Of a stretch of 64,000 nt of DNA, positions 1 through 11,229 are shown piece by piece. How positions within the stretch are numbered: position 1 is the stretch's first letter; each line of letters opens with the position of its first letter. The DNA lies in NCBI GenBank assembly GCA_014529385.2, contig CM043952.1, positions 62,016,119-62,080,118 on the forward strand. The letters run 5' to 3'. Under the pieces are notes generated by a model. The model searched no databases, was not told the DNA's origin, and saw only the letters and a list, made by a program, of their open reading frames with translations. The position numbers and the translations under genes are program-made. This DNA is from Adiantum capillus-veneris (Eukaryota; Streptophyta; Polypodiopsida; Polypodiales; Pteridaceae).

Positions 1-711
1 CGTAAAATGCTCCATGTGGTTCTTGAGGTGAGATGGATAGCTCTTGCATGTCTACTGCTTTGTTGTCCTTCTTGCATGGAGTTATCTAGAGTGTTCTGTG
101 GATGATGTCTAAAATCATATTACACTTTGCTTCACTGAAGCTCTCTGCCTATGAATCCATTCACAAATATGAATACAAGTTTTGGGACCGACAACTCAAA
201 GCCACTGTCTTCAAAAAGTTGGATTCTGGAGAGCAAAAGCAACAAGTTTGTGCTGGCTTAACTGAAGAAATGGCGGAGTATGTCAACTCCCAAAGGCCAC
301 ACACCATATCCGCGGTTATACACCATACTATGGTGGCTTCTCGAATCAATTTCCAAACAAGGGCTAAAAGAAATTCTAAGCCCATGAAAAACAAGGGTCC
401 CAATGAGCCTAAGGGCAAGGACAATGTCCAAAAGTCTCCTAAGGGCAATTCCAACAAAGCTAAGGAGAAGGGAGTTTACAAAGGCAAAAACAAACTCTCT
501 CTTGAAGAGCTTGAGCGTTATCGCACAAGGATTACCATTGTTTCAAGTGCGGCGAGCAAGGGCGTGGGTACCGTGCTTGTCCCCAAAAGAACAACCGCCA
601 TGAACCTCCTAGAGCTACCTTGGTTGAAATCCAAGAGGAGGAAACTCACCACAAGGATCTCCTCTATGCCATGCTTGGGAAAAGGTAAGAGAACATAATG
701 TTTTTATTCTC
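1..711 (+). pseudogene. gag: gag, C-terminal part (element A), frameshifted
   Basis: An open stretch at 102-698 matches the second half of the gag region of copy B (shared ESIHKY, KATVFK, TISAVIHHTMVASRINFQ). It is nucleocapsid-like, with a long Lys/Gly-rich stretch. A CCHC zinc knuckle is encoded near 537-570 but in a different frame from the upstream gag, so a frameshift lies near 520. The knuckle itself reads CFKCGEQGRGYRAC: the expected His is Arg. In copy B the His is kept but the first Cys is Tyr, so the two copies lost the knuckle in different ways. The window edge cuts off the start. Confidence 0.8.
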
Positions 712-714
712 TCT

Positions 715-2160
715 GACCCTGGTTCTACTCATAATATCATATCCACAGAGTTGGCCACCAAGCTAGGCATACAAGCTTACGAGATGGGAGATGTCCTACC
801 CGCAGATGGTGCTTTCAAGGGGCAAGAAACTTCAGTCATTCCCTTAATCGGGAAATTGAGGCTCCATGTCCAAAGCTATGTGCACGAAGAGGACTTCTTT
901 ATCTCTCCTCTCAAGCATGAGGATGTAATCCTAGGGGCACCATGGTTGGATCGCATGGTTGCCAATGTTAAATTCCATGAAAGGAAAATCTACTTTAGAT
1001 TCAGGGAAAAAGATATGTACATAGATGCTAAGCAAATGGGTAACACCATACCCATTGTACATACGCAAGCTTTTAATAAGTCAATAAATAGCTCTATTTC
1101 CGTGTACATGATTTTTGTTAAAGATTCTCAAAATGAACGTAATGTTTTAGCAAAAGAAAATATACACACTCACAAGGAATTAGAGTTATCCAATTTTCTC
1201 AAGGGGTTTCAAGATGTCTTTATTGATGGCATATTCCCTTGTGAGCTATCTCCTAAACGAGGCAATGATGACCATGCAACTGAGCTTCTTCAAGGAAGTT
1301 CACCGCCTAATAAGCCTCCTTATAGAGTTTCTCAAGCTCAACAAGAGGATATTATGCGGCAAGTGCATGAGTTAGTTGAGAAGGGCATAATTAGGCCTAG
1401 CTCATCTCCATTTTGCTTACGTGTGCTATTAGTGCAAAAGAAAGAGGGCACATATCGTATGTGTGTTGACTATAGAGCACTAAATAGGATCACTATCAAG
1501 AATAGGTTTCCCGTTCCATGGATAGAAGACCTATTTGATAAGCTACAAGGGTCCACCTACTTCAGTAGAATTAACCTAAAAAGTGGCTATCATTGAATAA
1601 GGATAGTTGATCAAGACATTGTAAAGACCGCATTTTGCACTACGGTTGGTCTTTATGAATATATTGTCATGCCTTTTGGCTTGACCAATGCACCAGCCAC
1701 ATTCAACCGCTTGATGGAAAAGCTATTCAGGCCTCACCGAACCTTTACTAGAGTGTTCTTGGATGATATCATCATCTACTCTAATTCATTAGACGAACAC
1801 AAGCAACACCTCCAGGTAATATTTCAAGTTCTAAGAGAGAATAAACTTTATGTTAATCGAAAGAAAAGTGAATTTTACTTACAAGAGATTCAGTATTTAG
1901 GTCACATTATCTCTCAATATGGCATCCAAAATTAAATGGATCCATCAAAATTAGAGGTAATAAAAGGATGGCCTAAACCAAGGAATCTTCATGAACTAAG
2001 AAGCTTTATAGGTATGTATGCACACTATAGATGCTTCATAGAAAAGTTCTCACAAATTGCAAGACCATTACATGACCTAACAAAGAAAAACATTAGGTAT
2101 ACGTGGTCTGCCAAGGAGAACAATGCCTTCGAAAAGCTTAAGAAAAGCTTATCTCTCAAC
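715..2160 (+). pseudogene. pol: protease-reverse transcriptase region (element A), with stops
   Basis: The protease starts at the motif DPGSTHNII (from 715); copy B has the normal DTG, so Thr to Pro changed the catalytic triad in A. RT follows from about 1300: PPYRVSQAQQ, then CVDYRALN, then NLKSGYH, then MPFGLTNAPATF, then the active-site motif FLDDIIIYS near 1759-1785, which is intact. In-frame stops lie at 1594 (TGA after GYH, where B has CAA) and 1933 (a 6-base insertion in A relative to B that brings in TAA). The reading frame is lost again near 2150, before RNase H. The protein would cleave the polyprotein and copy RNA into DNA; this copy cannot. Confidence 0.88.
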
Positions 2161-2162
2161 CT

Positions 2163-2687
2163 GTGCTTACACTACCGAATCTCTCAAATCCATTTGAGGT
2201 CCAATGTGATGCTTGTGGTGATTGCCTTGGAGCTGTTTTGCTCCAAGAAGGGCACGCCATAGCCTATGAAAGTCGAAGGCTCGACCTTGTTGAGCAAGCT
2301 CTAGGTATATATGAAAAGGAACTCCTCGCAGTTCTACATGCCTTAGACTCATGGAAGCACTATTTATTCGGGACTCCTTTCATTCTGCGAACGGATCACC
2401 AAAGTCTTAAGTACTTCATGACGCAGACCAAGCTCTCCCACAAACAAATGAGGTGGGCAAATTTTCTTTCACAATTTCATTTTCATATTGCTCACATTGC
2501 TGGCAATCAAAATCAAGATCCTGATATTAGAGATGTGATTTCAGCCCTTGCACTAGGGAAGAAAGAGGAACCATTTACTTTACAAGATGGTTATCTTCTC
2601 TATGGCAATAGACTATGCGTTACTAGCTCACTACATGAGAAAGTAATGTATGAATCTCATGCTGCTCCTTATGCAGGGCATATATAG
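2163..2687 (+). pseudogene. pol: RNase H region (element A)
   Basis: This open stretch carries the Ty3/gypsy RNase H signature in order: QCDACGDCLGAVLLQ (first Asp), YEKELLAVLHAL (Glu), and LRTDHQSLKYFMTQ (second Asp). It sits directly after the RT connection domain but in another frame. At its end, where an ADALSR-type motif is usual in the family, the reading is NQNQDPDIRDVISAL, so several residues are missing there. This region is absent from copy B because of a deletion. Confidence 0.85.
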
Positions 2688-3520
2688 AGGGATTCAATCT
2701 ACCATAAAAGGGATTGAAACATATTTCTATTGGCCTACCATGAAAGCATACATACAAGAGTATGTTTCTAAATGTGTGGTATGCCAAAAGACAAAGTTTG
2801 ACAGAGGGAAGCAACCTGGATTGCTTCAACCTTTGCCAATCCCTAATTCACCATGGGAGAGCATATCCATGGATTTTATATTTGGATTTCCTAAGTCTAT
2901 CCATGGGAATACAAGAATAAGGACGATAGTAGATAGGTTTAGTAAACAAGCTCATTTTATACCTGTCAAAAAGACTATCAAAGCCCATCAAATGGCAACC
3001 CTCTTCATTTCACAAATCTTCAAGTACCATGGTTTGCCCATGTCCATAGTGTCGGATAGAGATCCTAGAATGACCAATAATTTCTAGAGGGGTTTCTTTG
3101 AGAATTTAAGAACAGGGCTAAATTTCTCATCGGTCTATCACCCGCAAACGGATGGCCAAAGTGAAATAGCTAACCTAAGACTTCTCGATCTACTAAAAGC
3201 CTATGTAACGAAAGTAGATCAAAGATCCCAATGGGAGAAGTACTTACCCTTAGTGGAGTATGCCTACAATAACACTGTACATACTTCCACGAGAAAAACA
3301 CCTTTTGAGGTAATTGAGGGAAGAGCAAAAAGTCCCCTGCTACTTAAGGTACACGGGAAGATCTTCGCTGCAGATGAGTATAGCCGAGACCTACAAGAAC
3401 ATTAAGGATGATATCTCTTCTCACTGCAAAGGAAAAAGGCTGCTAGTGCTGACAAGCACAGAATAGCCAAGCCTTTAAAGAAAATTAGCAAAAAGGTACG
3501 ATGGTCCCTTCCAGATTTTT
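2650..3520 (+). pseudogene. pol: integrase region (element A), interrupted by TAG at 3085
   Basis: The zinc-binding part ends with the pair CVVCQKTK (near 2775). The catalytic core follows with Asp in SMDFIFGFP (codon 2872), Asp in VSDRDP (codon 3055) and Glu in GQSEIAN (codon 3163). The last two are 35 residues apart, which is the DD35E spacing. A TAG at 3085-3087 falls between them (FW would be expected, F-stop is seen). After 3360 the frame shifts repeatedly. The role in an active element is joining the cDNA copy to chromosomal DNA. Confidence 0.87.
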
Positions 3521-3689
3521 AGGCCAATCAATGAGATGGCCTATCAACTCAAGTTTCCCATCCATTGGATCATACACAATGCTTTTCATGTGAGCCTACT
3601 AAAGCCTTACAAAGGAGAGCCGCCTCAAGAACCAACTATTGAAGATCCACTGGAGATCAAGGACCAACAAGAGGTGCTGCAGCCCGAGT

Positions 3690-3853
3690 CCATTCTCTGA
3701 CATGAAGACAAGGTACTAAGAGGCGGTAAGACTATCCAATGATATCTCATTAAGTTTAAGAATTATCCTTTTGAAGATGCTAGATGGATGCAAGGCATAC
3801 AACTAAAGGATAACCTAAACCTTGTCAATGCTTACAATGCTTCCCTAGAGTAA
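3690..3853 (+). pseudogene. pol: C-terminal chromodomain-like segment of integrase (element A)
   Basis: The translation reads YLIKFKNYPFEDARWM followed by LKDNLNLVNAYNASLE and a TAA at 3851. The aromatic, Lys-rich YLIKFKNYP and the following ARW resemble the strand-turn-helix pattern of the chromodomain found at the end of plant chromovirus integrases, which is thought to steer insertion to marked chromatin. Two in-frame TGA codons interrupt it in this copy; copy B keeps one of them and reads RRYLIKFKNYP. The assignment is by pattern only. Confidence 0.6.
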
Positions 3854-4190
3854 GCAAATGTACAAATGTTTAAAATGAACAAAGTTTTTGTCTTATAAGA
3901 CACCCTTTTTCTTTATTGTGTACAAATGTGAAATAGTATGCATGCTTAGATCAAGTTTGCAGAGACGACGTCTCCCAAACACCAAGTAGAGCTTGTCACT
4001 CTACTATGGAAGATTGATAGGACTAATGTGCAGACATGCTTGCAACAGCCTAGGCTCTCAAGCGCCAAATGGAGTAGTCATCCATTTTGGAACGATGTCG
4101 TAGGGTAACATAGGGATCCTCTACCCACTAGAAAAAGGACTAATGAATATGCTTTATCCTCTCTACCCCATAGTTGAGGACGACTATGAT

Positions 4191-4206
4191 TTCAAGAGAG
4201 AGATAA
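4191..4206 (+). promoter_or_regulatory. Polypurine tract of element A
   Basis: The run AAGAGAGAGATAA lies immediately before TGTCATAA, where the 3' LTR starts. Copy B has the same arrangement on the minus strand (AAGAGAGAGGTAA then TGTCATAA). It is the plus-strand priming site in reverse transcription. Confidence 0.75.
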
Positions 4207-5802
4207 TGTCATAATAGTTAATATCTAATTCTTCCAAATGATTTTCTCATGTTAAACTGATCATTTAATATAGGGAAATACTAGGGGAGAAAAAGCTAGA
4301 ATATTGGTTAAGGTGGCAGACCGGCCATAGTAGGGATCCAAAGGAGAGAAAATAGGGATCCAAAGAGGGGGCCATCTGCAAAAGAGCAATGTGCAACAAT
4401 GGGATCCTAAGGTTCATCTCATTAAGACTTCCAAAATGCTAAGGTTCCAAAATTCAAAGGCTTTGTCCAAAGGTCAAACACTAGGAAAATTGGATGCTTT
4501 GTGTGTGTACCAAAAAGTCTTCATGGCTCCTACATAGGAGGGGGGCTAGCCTTGCAAGTAGGAGATGAGAGAGAAACACACACACACACACACACACACA
4601 AGCTCCCTTTACACAAAGGGAATGAGGGATTCATGTCAGCTCCCTAGCCCAGATGTCCACAAGGTGTACGCAAATCCTATTGGATGGCCATGGAGGTGGA
4701 CTAATGAGAATTAGGCTAGAGTAAATCTAGTTTAGTTAATTTAAAAACACTTAATAAAAGAACCAATAATAATCAATCTCTCTAGAAGACTATTAGACAG
4801 TCTCCCAAGGGGTTCAATGAGCATTCAACAGCCCAATGGCTTGCCTGATTCCTGTTGGCAAGGAGACAAAGGGGTCCAATGAGAGTTTAGTTGCATTAAT
4901 TAATTAGAAAAAGCTCTCACAAAAGGGGAAAGGGGGACACATGTCAGAAGGCTATCACTTATGCTCTTGAAATTCCATTGGCTAAGCATGGGGAGGTCCA
5001 ATAGGGTGTGAGCATGAGAAAATAGCAAGAGGGGTCGACCAAGAGAGAGAGGGGGATGATTTTTCAAGGGCATTATTGTATACACACTCACACTAGTCCA
5101 TGTGTGGAGTAAGAAGACTCTCTCTCTCTCTCCTTCTCAAGCTTTAATGGAAAGCTTATCTCCTACTCCAAGCTTGTGAGAAGGGAGGCCTACACCAGCA
5201 ATTCTTGGCTTTGTGATGCAAATCCAACCAAGAGCCAAGCTTCAATGCATGCTCATCTCCTCTACCATGATAAATTACTAAGCTAAGCTATGCTAATATG
5301 AGTGATTATGTGAGGAGATGTACATCTTTCTCGTAAGACTACTCCTTCTTCCTCTCAATCTACTCTCATACCTCGCTAGCTCTCACCATTTTCAAAGGTG
5401 TGTGAGGCATTGGGTCTGAGATCATGAGGGAATTGATGTTGTGTTTTATAAGTGTTTTGCTTAGTGCTTGAAGTTTACATCTTCATTGCACTAGTTATTA
5501 TTGAAGGAACACAAAGAATTGTATTGTAAAATGTCTCTCTTGATGGGAGAAACCATAATAGAAAGCCTTTTGGAGGGGGGACCGGCTCCAATGGTAAATC
5601 CGGTCCTCAACTGTTGTCAATAGCTTAATTTCTCTCTCTTTTGAAGTATTGTTCATGCTATCTAACTATGTGTTATGCTTTTTGTTGCTCTCTCCACCCA
5701 AGCACTCTTAATATTCTTATTAGGAATCTATTCTAATGAAATGCTCACTATGCTCATGCTATTTTCCGCTACACACAAGTTACCAGGCCATTAAATGTTA
5801 CA
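4207..5802 (+). repeat. 3' LTR of element A, about 1.6 kb
   Basis: It starts TGTCATAATA directly after the polypurine tract and ends AAATGTTACA, giving the TG...CA ends of an LTR. It aligns over nearly its full length, in inverted orientation, with 6223-7792. It contains a CA dinucleotide run at about 4576-4601 and a CT run near 5118-5132. Open frames in it are by-products of low-complexity sequence. Confidence 0.88.
4576..4601. repeat. CA microsatellite in LTR A (about 12-13 units)
   Basis: An uninterrupted CA run. The same position in the LTR of copy B has about 37 units (7356-7429 on the other strand), so the tract has changed length since the copies diverged. Confidence 0.9.
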
Positions 5803-6222
5803 CAAATCACGAGATTTGTTACTTCAAACATGTTTAGAAGGCAAGGAACTATCGGATATTTGAGAACACCATGGAAACAACTAAGAACACGGAGGTAATC
5901 CAAGAAAGCAGGGAGGCGATCATCGCCATTGGAAACAAACAAAATCTTATGAGTGGAACAGGGCCATGGGTCTCGCAATGGTTAAAAGTGTGGGCTCATC
6001 CATTCTTGTGGGGTGGCTCCCTTGTCATCCAATGTATCTATGACCTTTTCTAGTTGTCATAGCTCGTCGCGAACATGGTAGGATTTGTAATTTTTTGGTT
6101 ATGCTAATATAATCTACTCACCATTGTGAGTTTTGGAAAAAAAAAACCAGATATATAAGACTAAGACCTCCAATATTATATCAATATTATATGCTATTTG
6201 GACTTTTGATTACGATAATATC
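5803..6222. other. 420-bp spacer between two tail-to-tail gypsy elements
   Basis: Non-LTR sequence separating the 3' end of element A from the 3' end of element B. A 60-codon open stretch at 5871-6053 was examined and resembles no family I know. An A10 run lies near 6138-6147 and the segment is AT-rich to the right. The flanks CAAAT (after A) and ATATC (before B) do not match one another; the partner target duplications are outside the window or lost. Confidence 0.6.
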
Positions 6223-7350
6223 TGTAATATTTAATGGCCTAGTAACTTGTGTGTAGCGGAAAATAGCATGAACATAGTGAACATTTCATTAGAATAGGTT
6301 CCCAATGAGCATAACAAGAGTCCTTGGGTGGAGAGAGCAACAAAAAGTATAACACCTAGTTAGATAGCATAAACAATACTTCAAAAGAGAGAGAAATTAA
6401 GCTATTGACAACAGTTGAGGACCGGATTTACATGGAGCCGGACCCCCCTCCAAAAGGCTTTGTATTATGGTTTCTTCCATCAAGAGAGACATTTTACAAT
6501 ACAATTCTTTGTGTTCCTTCAATACTAGCTAGTGCAATGAATATGGAAGCTTTAAGCACTAAGAAAAACACTTATAAAACACAACATGAATTCCCTCACG
6601 GACTTAGACCCAAGACCTCACACACCTTTGAAGATGGTGAGAGCTAGCGGGTATGAGAGTAGATTGAGAGGAAGGAGTAGTCTCACGAGAAAGATGTACA
6701 TCTTCTCACATAATCACTCATATTACCATAGCATAGTAGAGGAGACGAGCATGCATTGAAGCTTGGCTCTTGGTTGAATTTGCATCACAAAGGCAAGAGT
6801 TGTTGGTGTCGGCCTCCCTTCTCACAAGCTTGGAGTAGGTGATAAGCTTTTTATTAAAGCTTGATAAGGAGAGAGAGAGAGTCTTCTTAATTCACACATG
6901 AGTTAGTGTGAGTGTGTATGCAATAATGCCTTTGAAAATTCAACCCCCTCTCTCTCTTGGTTGACCCCTCTTGCTATTTGCTCATGCTACCACCCCATTG
7001 GACCTCTCCAGACTTAGCCAATAGATTTAAGGAGCATAAGTGATAGCCTTCTGACATGTGTCCCCCTTTCCCCTTTTGTGAGAGATTTTGCTAATTAATT
7101 AATGCAACTAAACTCTCATTGGATCCCTTCGTCTCCTGGCCAATGAGAGACTATCCCATAGTCTTCTAGAGAGCTTAATTCTTATTGGTTCCTTTACTAA
7201 GTGTTTCTAAATTAGTTAAACTAGATTTACTCTAGCCTAATTCTCATCGGTCCACCTCAATGGCCATCCAATAGGATTTGAGTACACCTTGTGGACATCT
7301 GGCCTAGGGAGCTGACATGTGTCCCTCATTCCCTTTGTGTTAAGGAGGCT

Positions 7351-7431
<81 letters not shown>

Positions 7432-7792
7432 CTCTCTCATCTCCTACTTGCAAGGCTTGCCCCCTCCTTTGTAGGAGTTGTGAAGACTTTTGGTACACAA
7501 TATTCCTAAGCTTTTGACCTTTGGACACAACCTTTGAATTTTGGAACCTTAGCATTTTGGAAGTTTTAATGGACTGAACCTTAGGGTCTTTAAAGCCCAT
7601 TGTTGCACATTGCTCTTTTGCAGATGGACCCCCCTCTGGATCCCTATTTTCCCTCGTTTGGATCCCTATTGTGACTTGTCTTCCAGTTGAACCAATATTC
7701 TAGCTTTTTCTCCCCTGCCACTTCCCCATATTAAATGATCAGTTTAACATGAGAAAATCATTTAGGAGAATCAGATATTAGTTATTATGACA
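6223..7792 (-). repeat. 3' LTR of element B, about 1.57 kb
   Basis: On the plus strand it begins TGTAATATTTAATGG and ends TATTATGACA, next to the pyrimidine-rich complement of the polypurine tract (7793-7805). It is the inverted equivalent of 4207-5802 and, for its first ~460 bases, of 11942-12404. Confidence 0.88.
7356..7429. repeat. TG microsatellite in LTR B (about 37 units)
   Basis: A pure TG/CA tract of about 74 bases. Long open frames on both strands here (Cys-Val and Thr-His repeats) are artefacts of the dinucleotide repeat. Confidence 0.95.
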
Positions 7793-8129
7793 TTACCTCT
7801 CTCTTGAAGGACGACTATGGGGTAGAGAGGATAAAGCATATTCATTAGTCCTTTTTCTAGCGGGTAGAGGATCCTTATGTTACCCTACGATATCATTCCA
7901 GAATGGATGACTAATCCATTTGGCACTTGAGAGCCTAAGCTGCCGTCGCAAGCATGTTTGCACATTCTTCCTATCAATCTTCCATAGTAGTGATAAGTTC
8001 TACTTGGTGCTTGGGAGACGTCATCTCCGCAAACTTGATCTAAGCATGCATACTACTTCATTTTTGTGCACAATAAAGAAAAAGAGAGTCTTATAAGACT
8101 GAAAATTTATTCATTTTAAACATTTGTAC

Positions 8130-8660
8130 ATTTGCTTAGTCTAGGGAAGCATTGTAAGCATTGACAAGGTTTAGGTTATGCTTTAATTGTATGCCTTGCA
8201 TCCATCTAGCATCTTCAAAAGGATAATTCTTAAACTTAATAAGATATCGTCGGATAGTCTTACTACCTCTTAGTACCTTGTCTTCATGTCAAAGAATGGA
8301 CTTGGGTTGCAATACCTCTTCTTGGTCCTCGATCTTTGATGGGTCTTCAATAGTTGTTTCTTGAGGTGGCTCTCCTTTGTAAGGCTTTAGTAGGCTCACA
8401 TGGAAAGCATTGTGTATGAGCCAATGGTTGGGAAACTTAAGTTGATAGACCATCTCATTGATTGGCCTAATGGCCTAAGAATCTGGAAGGGACCATAGTA
8501 CCTTTTTGCTAACTTAGCATAGTACTTTTGGTGTCCCATAGGATTCTTGCCCATCGTGTGCCTTGATTGAGCCTTGGGAAATTTAAGTAAGACCCAATCA
8601 TTTTCTTTAAAGGCTTGGGCTCTTTTGTGCTTATCAGCAATAGCCATATATACCTAATGT
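8130..8660 (-). pseudogene. pol: Integrase C-terminal and chromodomain-like segment (element B)
   Basis: Downstream of the deletion junction the frame resumes at ADKHKRAQAFKENDWVLLKF (8396-8647), the linker that follows the integrase core, with YYGPFQILRP characteristic of gypsy integrase tails. Further on (about 8144-8330) RRYLIKFKNYP and DARWM mark the chromodomain-like end, interrupted by one TGA. The junction with RT lies near 8647-8660, where the reading jumps from the RT connection region (PLHDLTKKNI) directly to ADKHKR. Confidence 0.8.
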
Positions 8661-9507
8661 TTTTCTTTGTTAGGTCATGTAATGGTCCTGCAATTTGTGA
8701 GAACTTTTCTATGAAGCGTCTATATTATGCACACATACCTATAAAGTTTCTTAGTTCATGAAGATTCCTTGGTTTAGGCCATCCTTTTTTCAATTCTAAC
8801 TTTGATGGATCCATTTGGATGCCATCTTGAGAGATAATGTGACCTAAATACTGAATCTCTTGCAAGAAAAAATCACTTTTCTTTCGATTAACATAAAGTT
8901 TATTCTCTCTTACAAATTAAAAAATTACCTGGAGGTGTTTCTTGTGTTCATGTAGTGAATTAGAGTAGATGATAATATGATCAAAGAACACTCCAGTAAA
9001 GGTTTGGTGAGGCTTGAATAGCTTCTCCATCAAGCAGTTGAATGTGGTTGGTGCATTAGTCAAGCCAAAAGGCATGACAATATATTCGTAAAGAACAAAC
9101 GTAGTGCGAAATGCGGTCTTTACACTGTCTTGATCAACTATCCTTATTTGATGATAGCCACTTTTTAGGTCAATCCTAGTGAAGTAGGTGGACCCTTGTA
9201 GCTTATCAAATAGGTCTTCTACCCGTGGAACGGGAAACCTATTCTTGATAGTGATCCTATTTAGTGCTCTATAGCCGACACACATACGATGTGTGTCGTC
9301 TTTCTTTTGCACTATTAGCACACGTAAGCAAAATGGAGATGAGCTAGGCCTAACCATGCCCTTCTCAACTAACTCATGCACTTGCCGCATAATATCCTCT
9401 TGTTGAGCTTGAGAAACGCGGTAAACTTCCTGGAAGAAGTTCAATTGCATGGTCATCATTGCCTCGTTTAGGAGGTAGTTCACAAGGGATGTCGTCAATA
9501 AAGACAT
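8661..9507 (-). pseudogene. pol: Reverse transcriptase (element B), active site altered
   Basis: The open stretch 8917-9507 holds YRVSQAQQ, CVGYRALN, RIDLKSGYHQIRI, MPFGLTNAPTTF and then FFDHIIIYS. The catalytic pair is Asp-His where the family, and element A, have Asp-Asp, so this RT would be inactive. The stop just after QVIF (8917) is another lesion. The reading continues with lower quality to 8661 through YLGHIIS and the connection domain. The segment joining protease to RT (9508-9588) is frameshifted. Confidence 0.87.
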
Positions 9508-9588
9508 CTTGAAACCCCTTGAGAAAATTGGATAACTCTAATTCCTTGTGATTTTTTATATTTTCTTTTGCTAAACCATTAGTTCATT

Positions 9589-11229
9589 TTAAGAATCTTT
9601 AACAAAAATCATGTACACGGAAATAGAGCTATTTATTGACTTATTGAAAGCTTGCGTATGTACAATGGGTATGGTGTTACCCATTTCCTTAGCATCTATG
9701 TACATATCTTTTTCCCTGAACCTAAAATAGATTCTCCTTTCAGGGAATTTAACATTGGTAGCCAAGCAATCAAACCATGATGCCCCTAGGATTACATCCT
9801 CATGCTTGAGAGGAGAGATAAAGAAGTCCCCTTTGTCCACATAGCTTTGAACATGGAGCCTCAATTTCCTGATTAAGGGAGTGGCTGAAGATTCTTGCCC
9901 CTTGAAAGCACCATCTATGGGTAAGACATCTCCCATCTCCTAAGCTTGTATGCCTAGCTTGCTGGCCAGCTTTGTGGATATGAAATTGTGAGTACAACCA
10001 GTGTCAAAGAGAATAAAAGCATCATGTTCTCTTACCTTTTCCCAAGCATGGCATAGAGGAGATCCTTTGTGGTGAGTTTCCTCCTCTTGGATATCGACCA
10101 AGGTAGCTCTAGGAGGTTCATGGCGGGTGTTCTTTTGGGGACAAGCGTGGTACGCATGCCCTTGCTCGTCGCACTTGAAATAGTCGTTATCCTTGCGATA
10201 ATGCTCAAGCTCTTTAGGAGAGAGTTTGTTTTTGCCGTTGTAAACTCCCTTCTTCTTAACTTTGTTGGAATTTCCCTTAGGAGACTTTTGGACATTGTCC
10301 TTCCCCTTATGCTCATTGGAACCCTTATTTTCCGTGGGCTTAGAATTTCTTTTAGCCCCTATTTGGAAATTGATTCGAGAAGCCACCATAGTATGGTGTA
10401 TAACCGCCGATATGGTGCGTGGCCTTTGGGAGCTAACATACTCCGCTATTTCTTTAGTTAAGCCCGCAGAGAATTGTTTCTTTTGCTCTCCAAAATCTAT
10501 ATTTTTGAAGACAGTGGCTTTGAGATGTAAATCCCAAAACTTGCCTACATATTTATGAATGGATTCGTAGGGAGAGAGTTTCAAGCTTCACCATTCGGTG
10601 AGTACTTTGTCTTTGGCATCGGTGGCCAAAAACTGCTTCATAATGGAAGCTCTTAAAGCTTTCCATGTTCGTGGAGCTTCACCGTTGGCCCATAGGCTAG
10701 ACCACCATAGCCTGGTAGACTTTTGAAAGAGCATAGCTACATGGTATAGCTTAGAGGACTCTGTGAAGCCCTCATCTCCAAACGCCGCATCGAATTGTTG
10801 GATAACGGCCAAGACTTTGTCCGTAGCACCAAAGGTGCCATTGTAGGTAAGGAAAGAGATTCTTTTCCCTCCCTCTTTGAACTTATTGAGCTTGGAAGAC
10901 CTCTTCCATGCGGCGTAGGATTTTCTATGGCCTCTTCTTTTTGATGGTTCAAAAGTTGCACCATCGCTTTCTTTAGAGGATGAAGAATTTGAGGAAGATG
11001 GAGAAGAAGGTGACCTCTTTCTCGCCTTTTTCTTACCTTGATCTTCTTTGTCTGCACCACCACTTTCATAAGAGAAAGAGGATGAAGAAGAGGGTGTCCT
11101 CTTTCTCGCCTTTTTCTTCTCTTGCTTTTTGTCATCCCTCTTTGAATTATGGTGTGGAGAAGTGTGTGATGGTCTTCTCCGTTTTGGTGGTGATGGAGAG
11201 CGTTTAGCCCTCTGTCTTCGTGGAGCCAT
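9589..11229 (-). pseudogene. gag-pro: gag-protease of element B, one frame with two stops
   Basis: The start is the ATG at 11229 (MAPRRQRAKRSPSPP). The first ~110 residues are basic and Ser-rich. A gag core with WWSSLWANGEAPRTWKAL follows at 10640-10720. One frame runs to 9589 apart from TGA at 10588 and TAG at 9940. The zinc knuckle reads YFKCDEQGHAYHAC, so its first Cys is Tyr. The protease motif FDTGCTHNFIS near 9980-10012 is intact, unlike the DPG in element A. The frame ends at a TAA at 9589, where A has CAA. Confidence 0.88.

Larger units (their letters stand above)
1..5802 (+). mobile_element. Ty3/gypsy (chromovirus-like) LTR retrotransposon A, 5' end outside window
   Basis: The order gag, aspartic protease, reverse transcriptase, RNase H, integrase, chromodomain-like tail, polypurine tract and 3' LTR is readable on the plus strand. 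RT before integrase is the Ty3/gypsy order. The left LTR and the start of gag lie before base 1. The frame is broken by several shifts and stops (for example TGA at 1594, TAA at 1933, TAG at 3085), so the copy is dead. A second copy of the same family (B) lies on the minus strand at 6223-12404 and serves as an internal reference for which bases changed. The right end is set by the LTR terminus ATGTTACA at 5802. Confidence 0.93.

Noticed and set aside
5871..6053. 60-codon open frame between elements A and B
   Set aside because: Too short, no family, no conserved copy in the window.
7237..7600. Open frames on both strands with Cys-Val or Thr-His repeats
   Set aside because: They are translations of the TG/CA microsatellite in LTR B.
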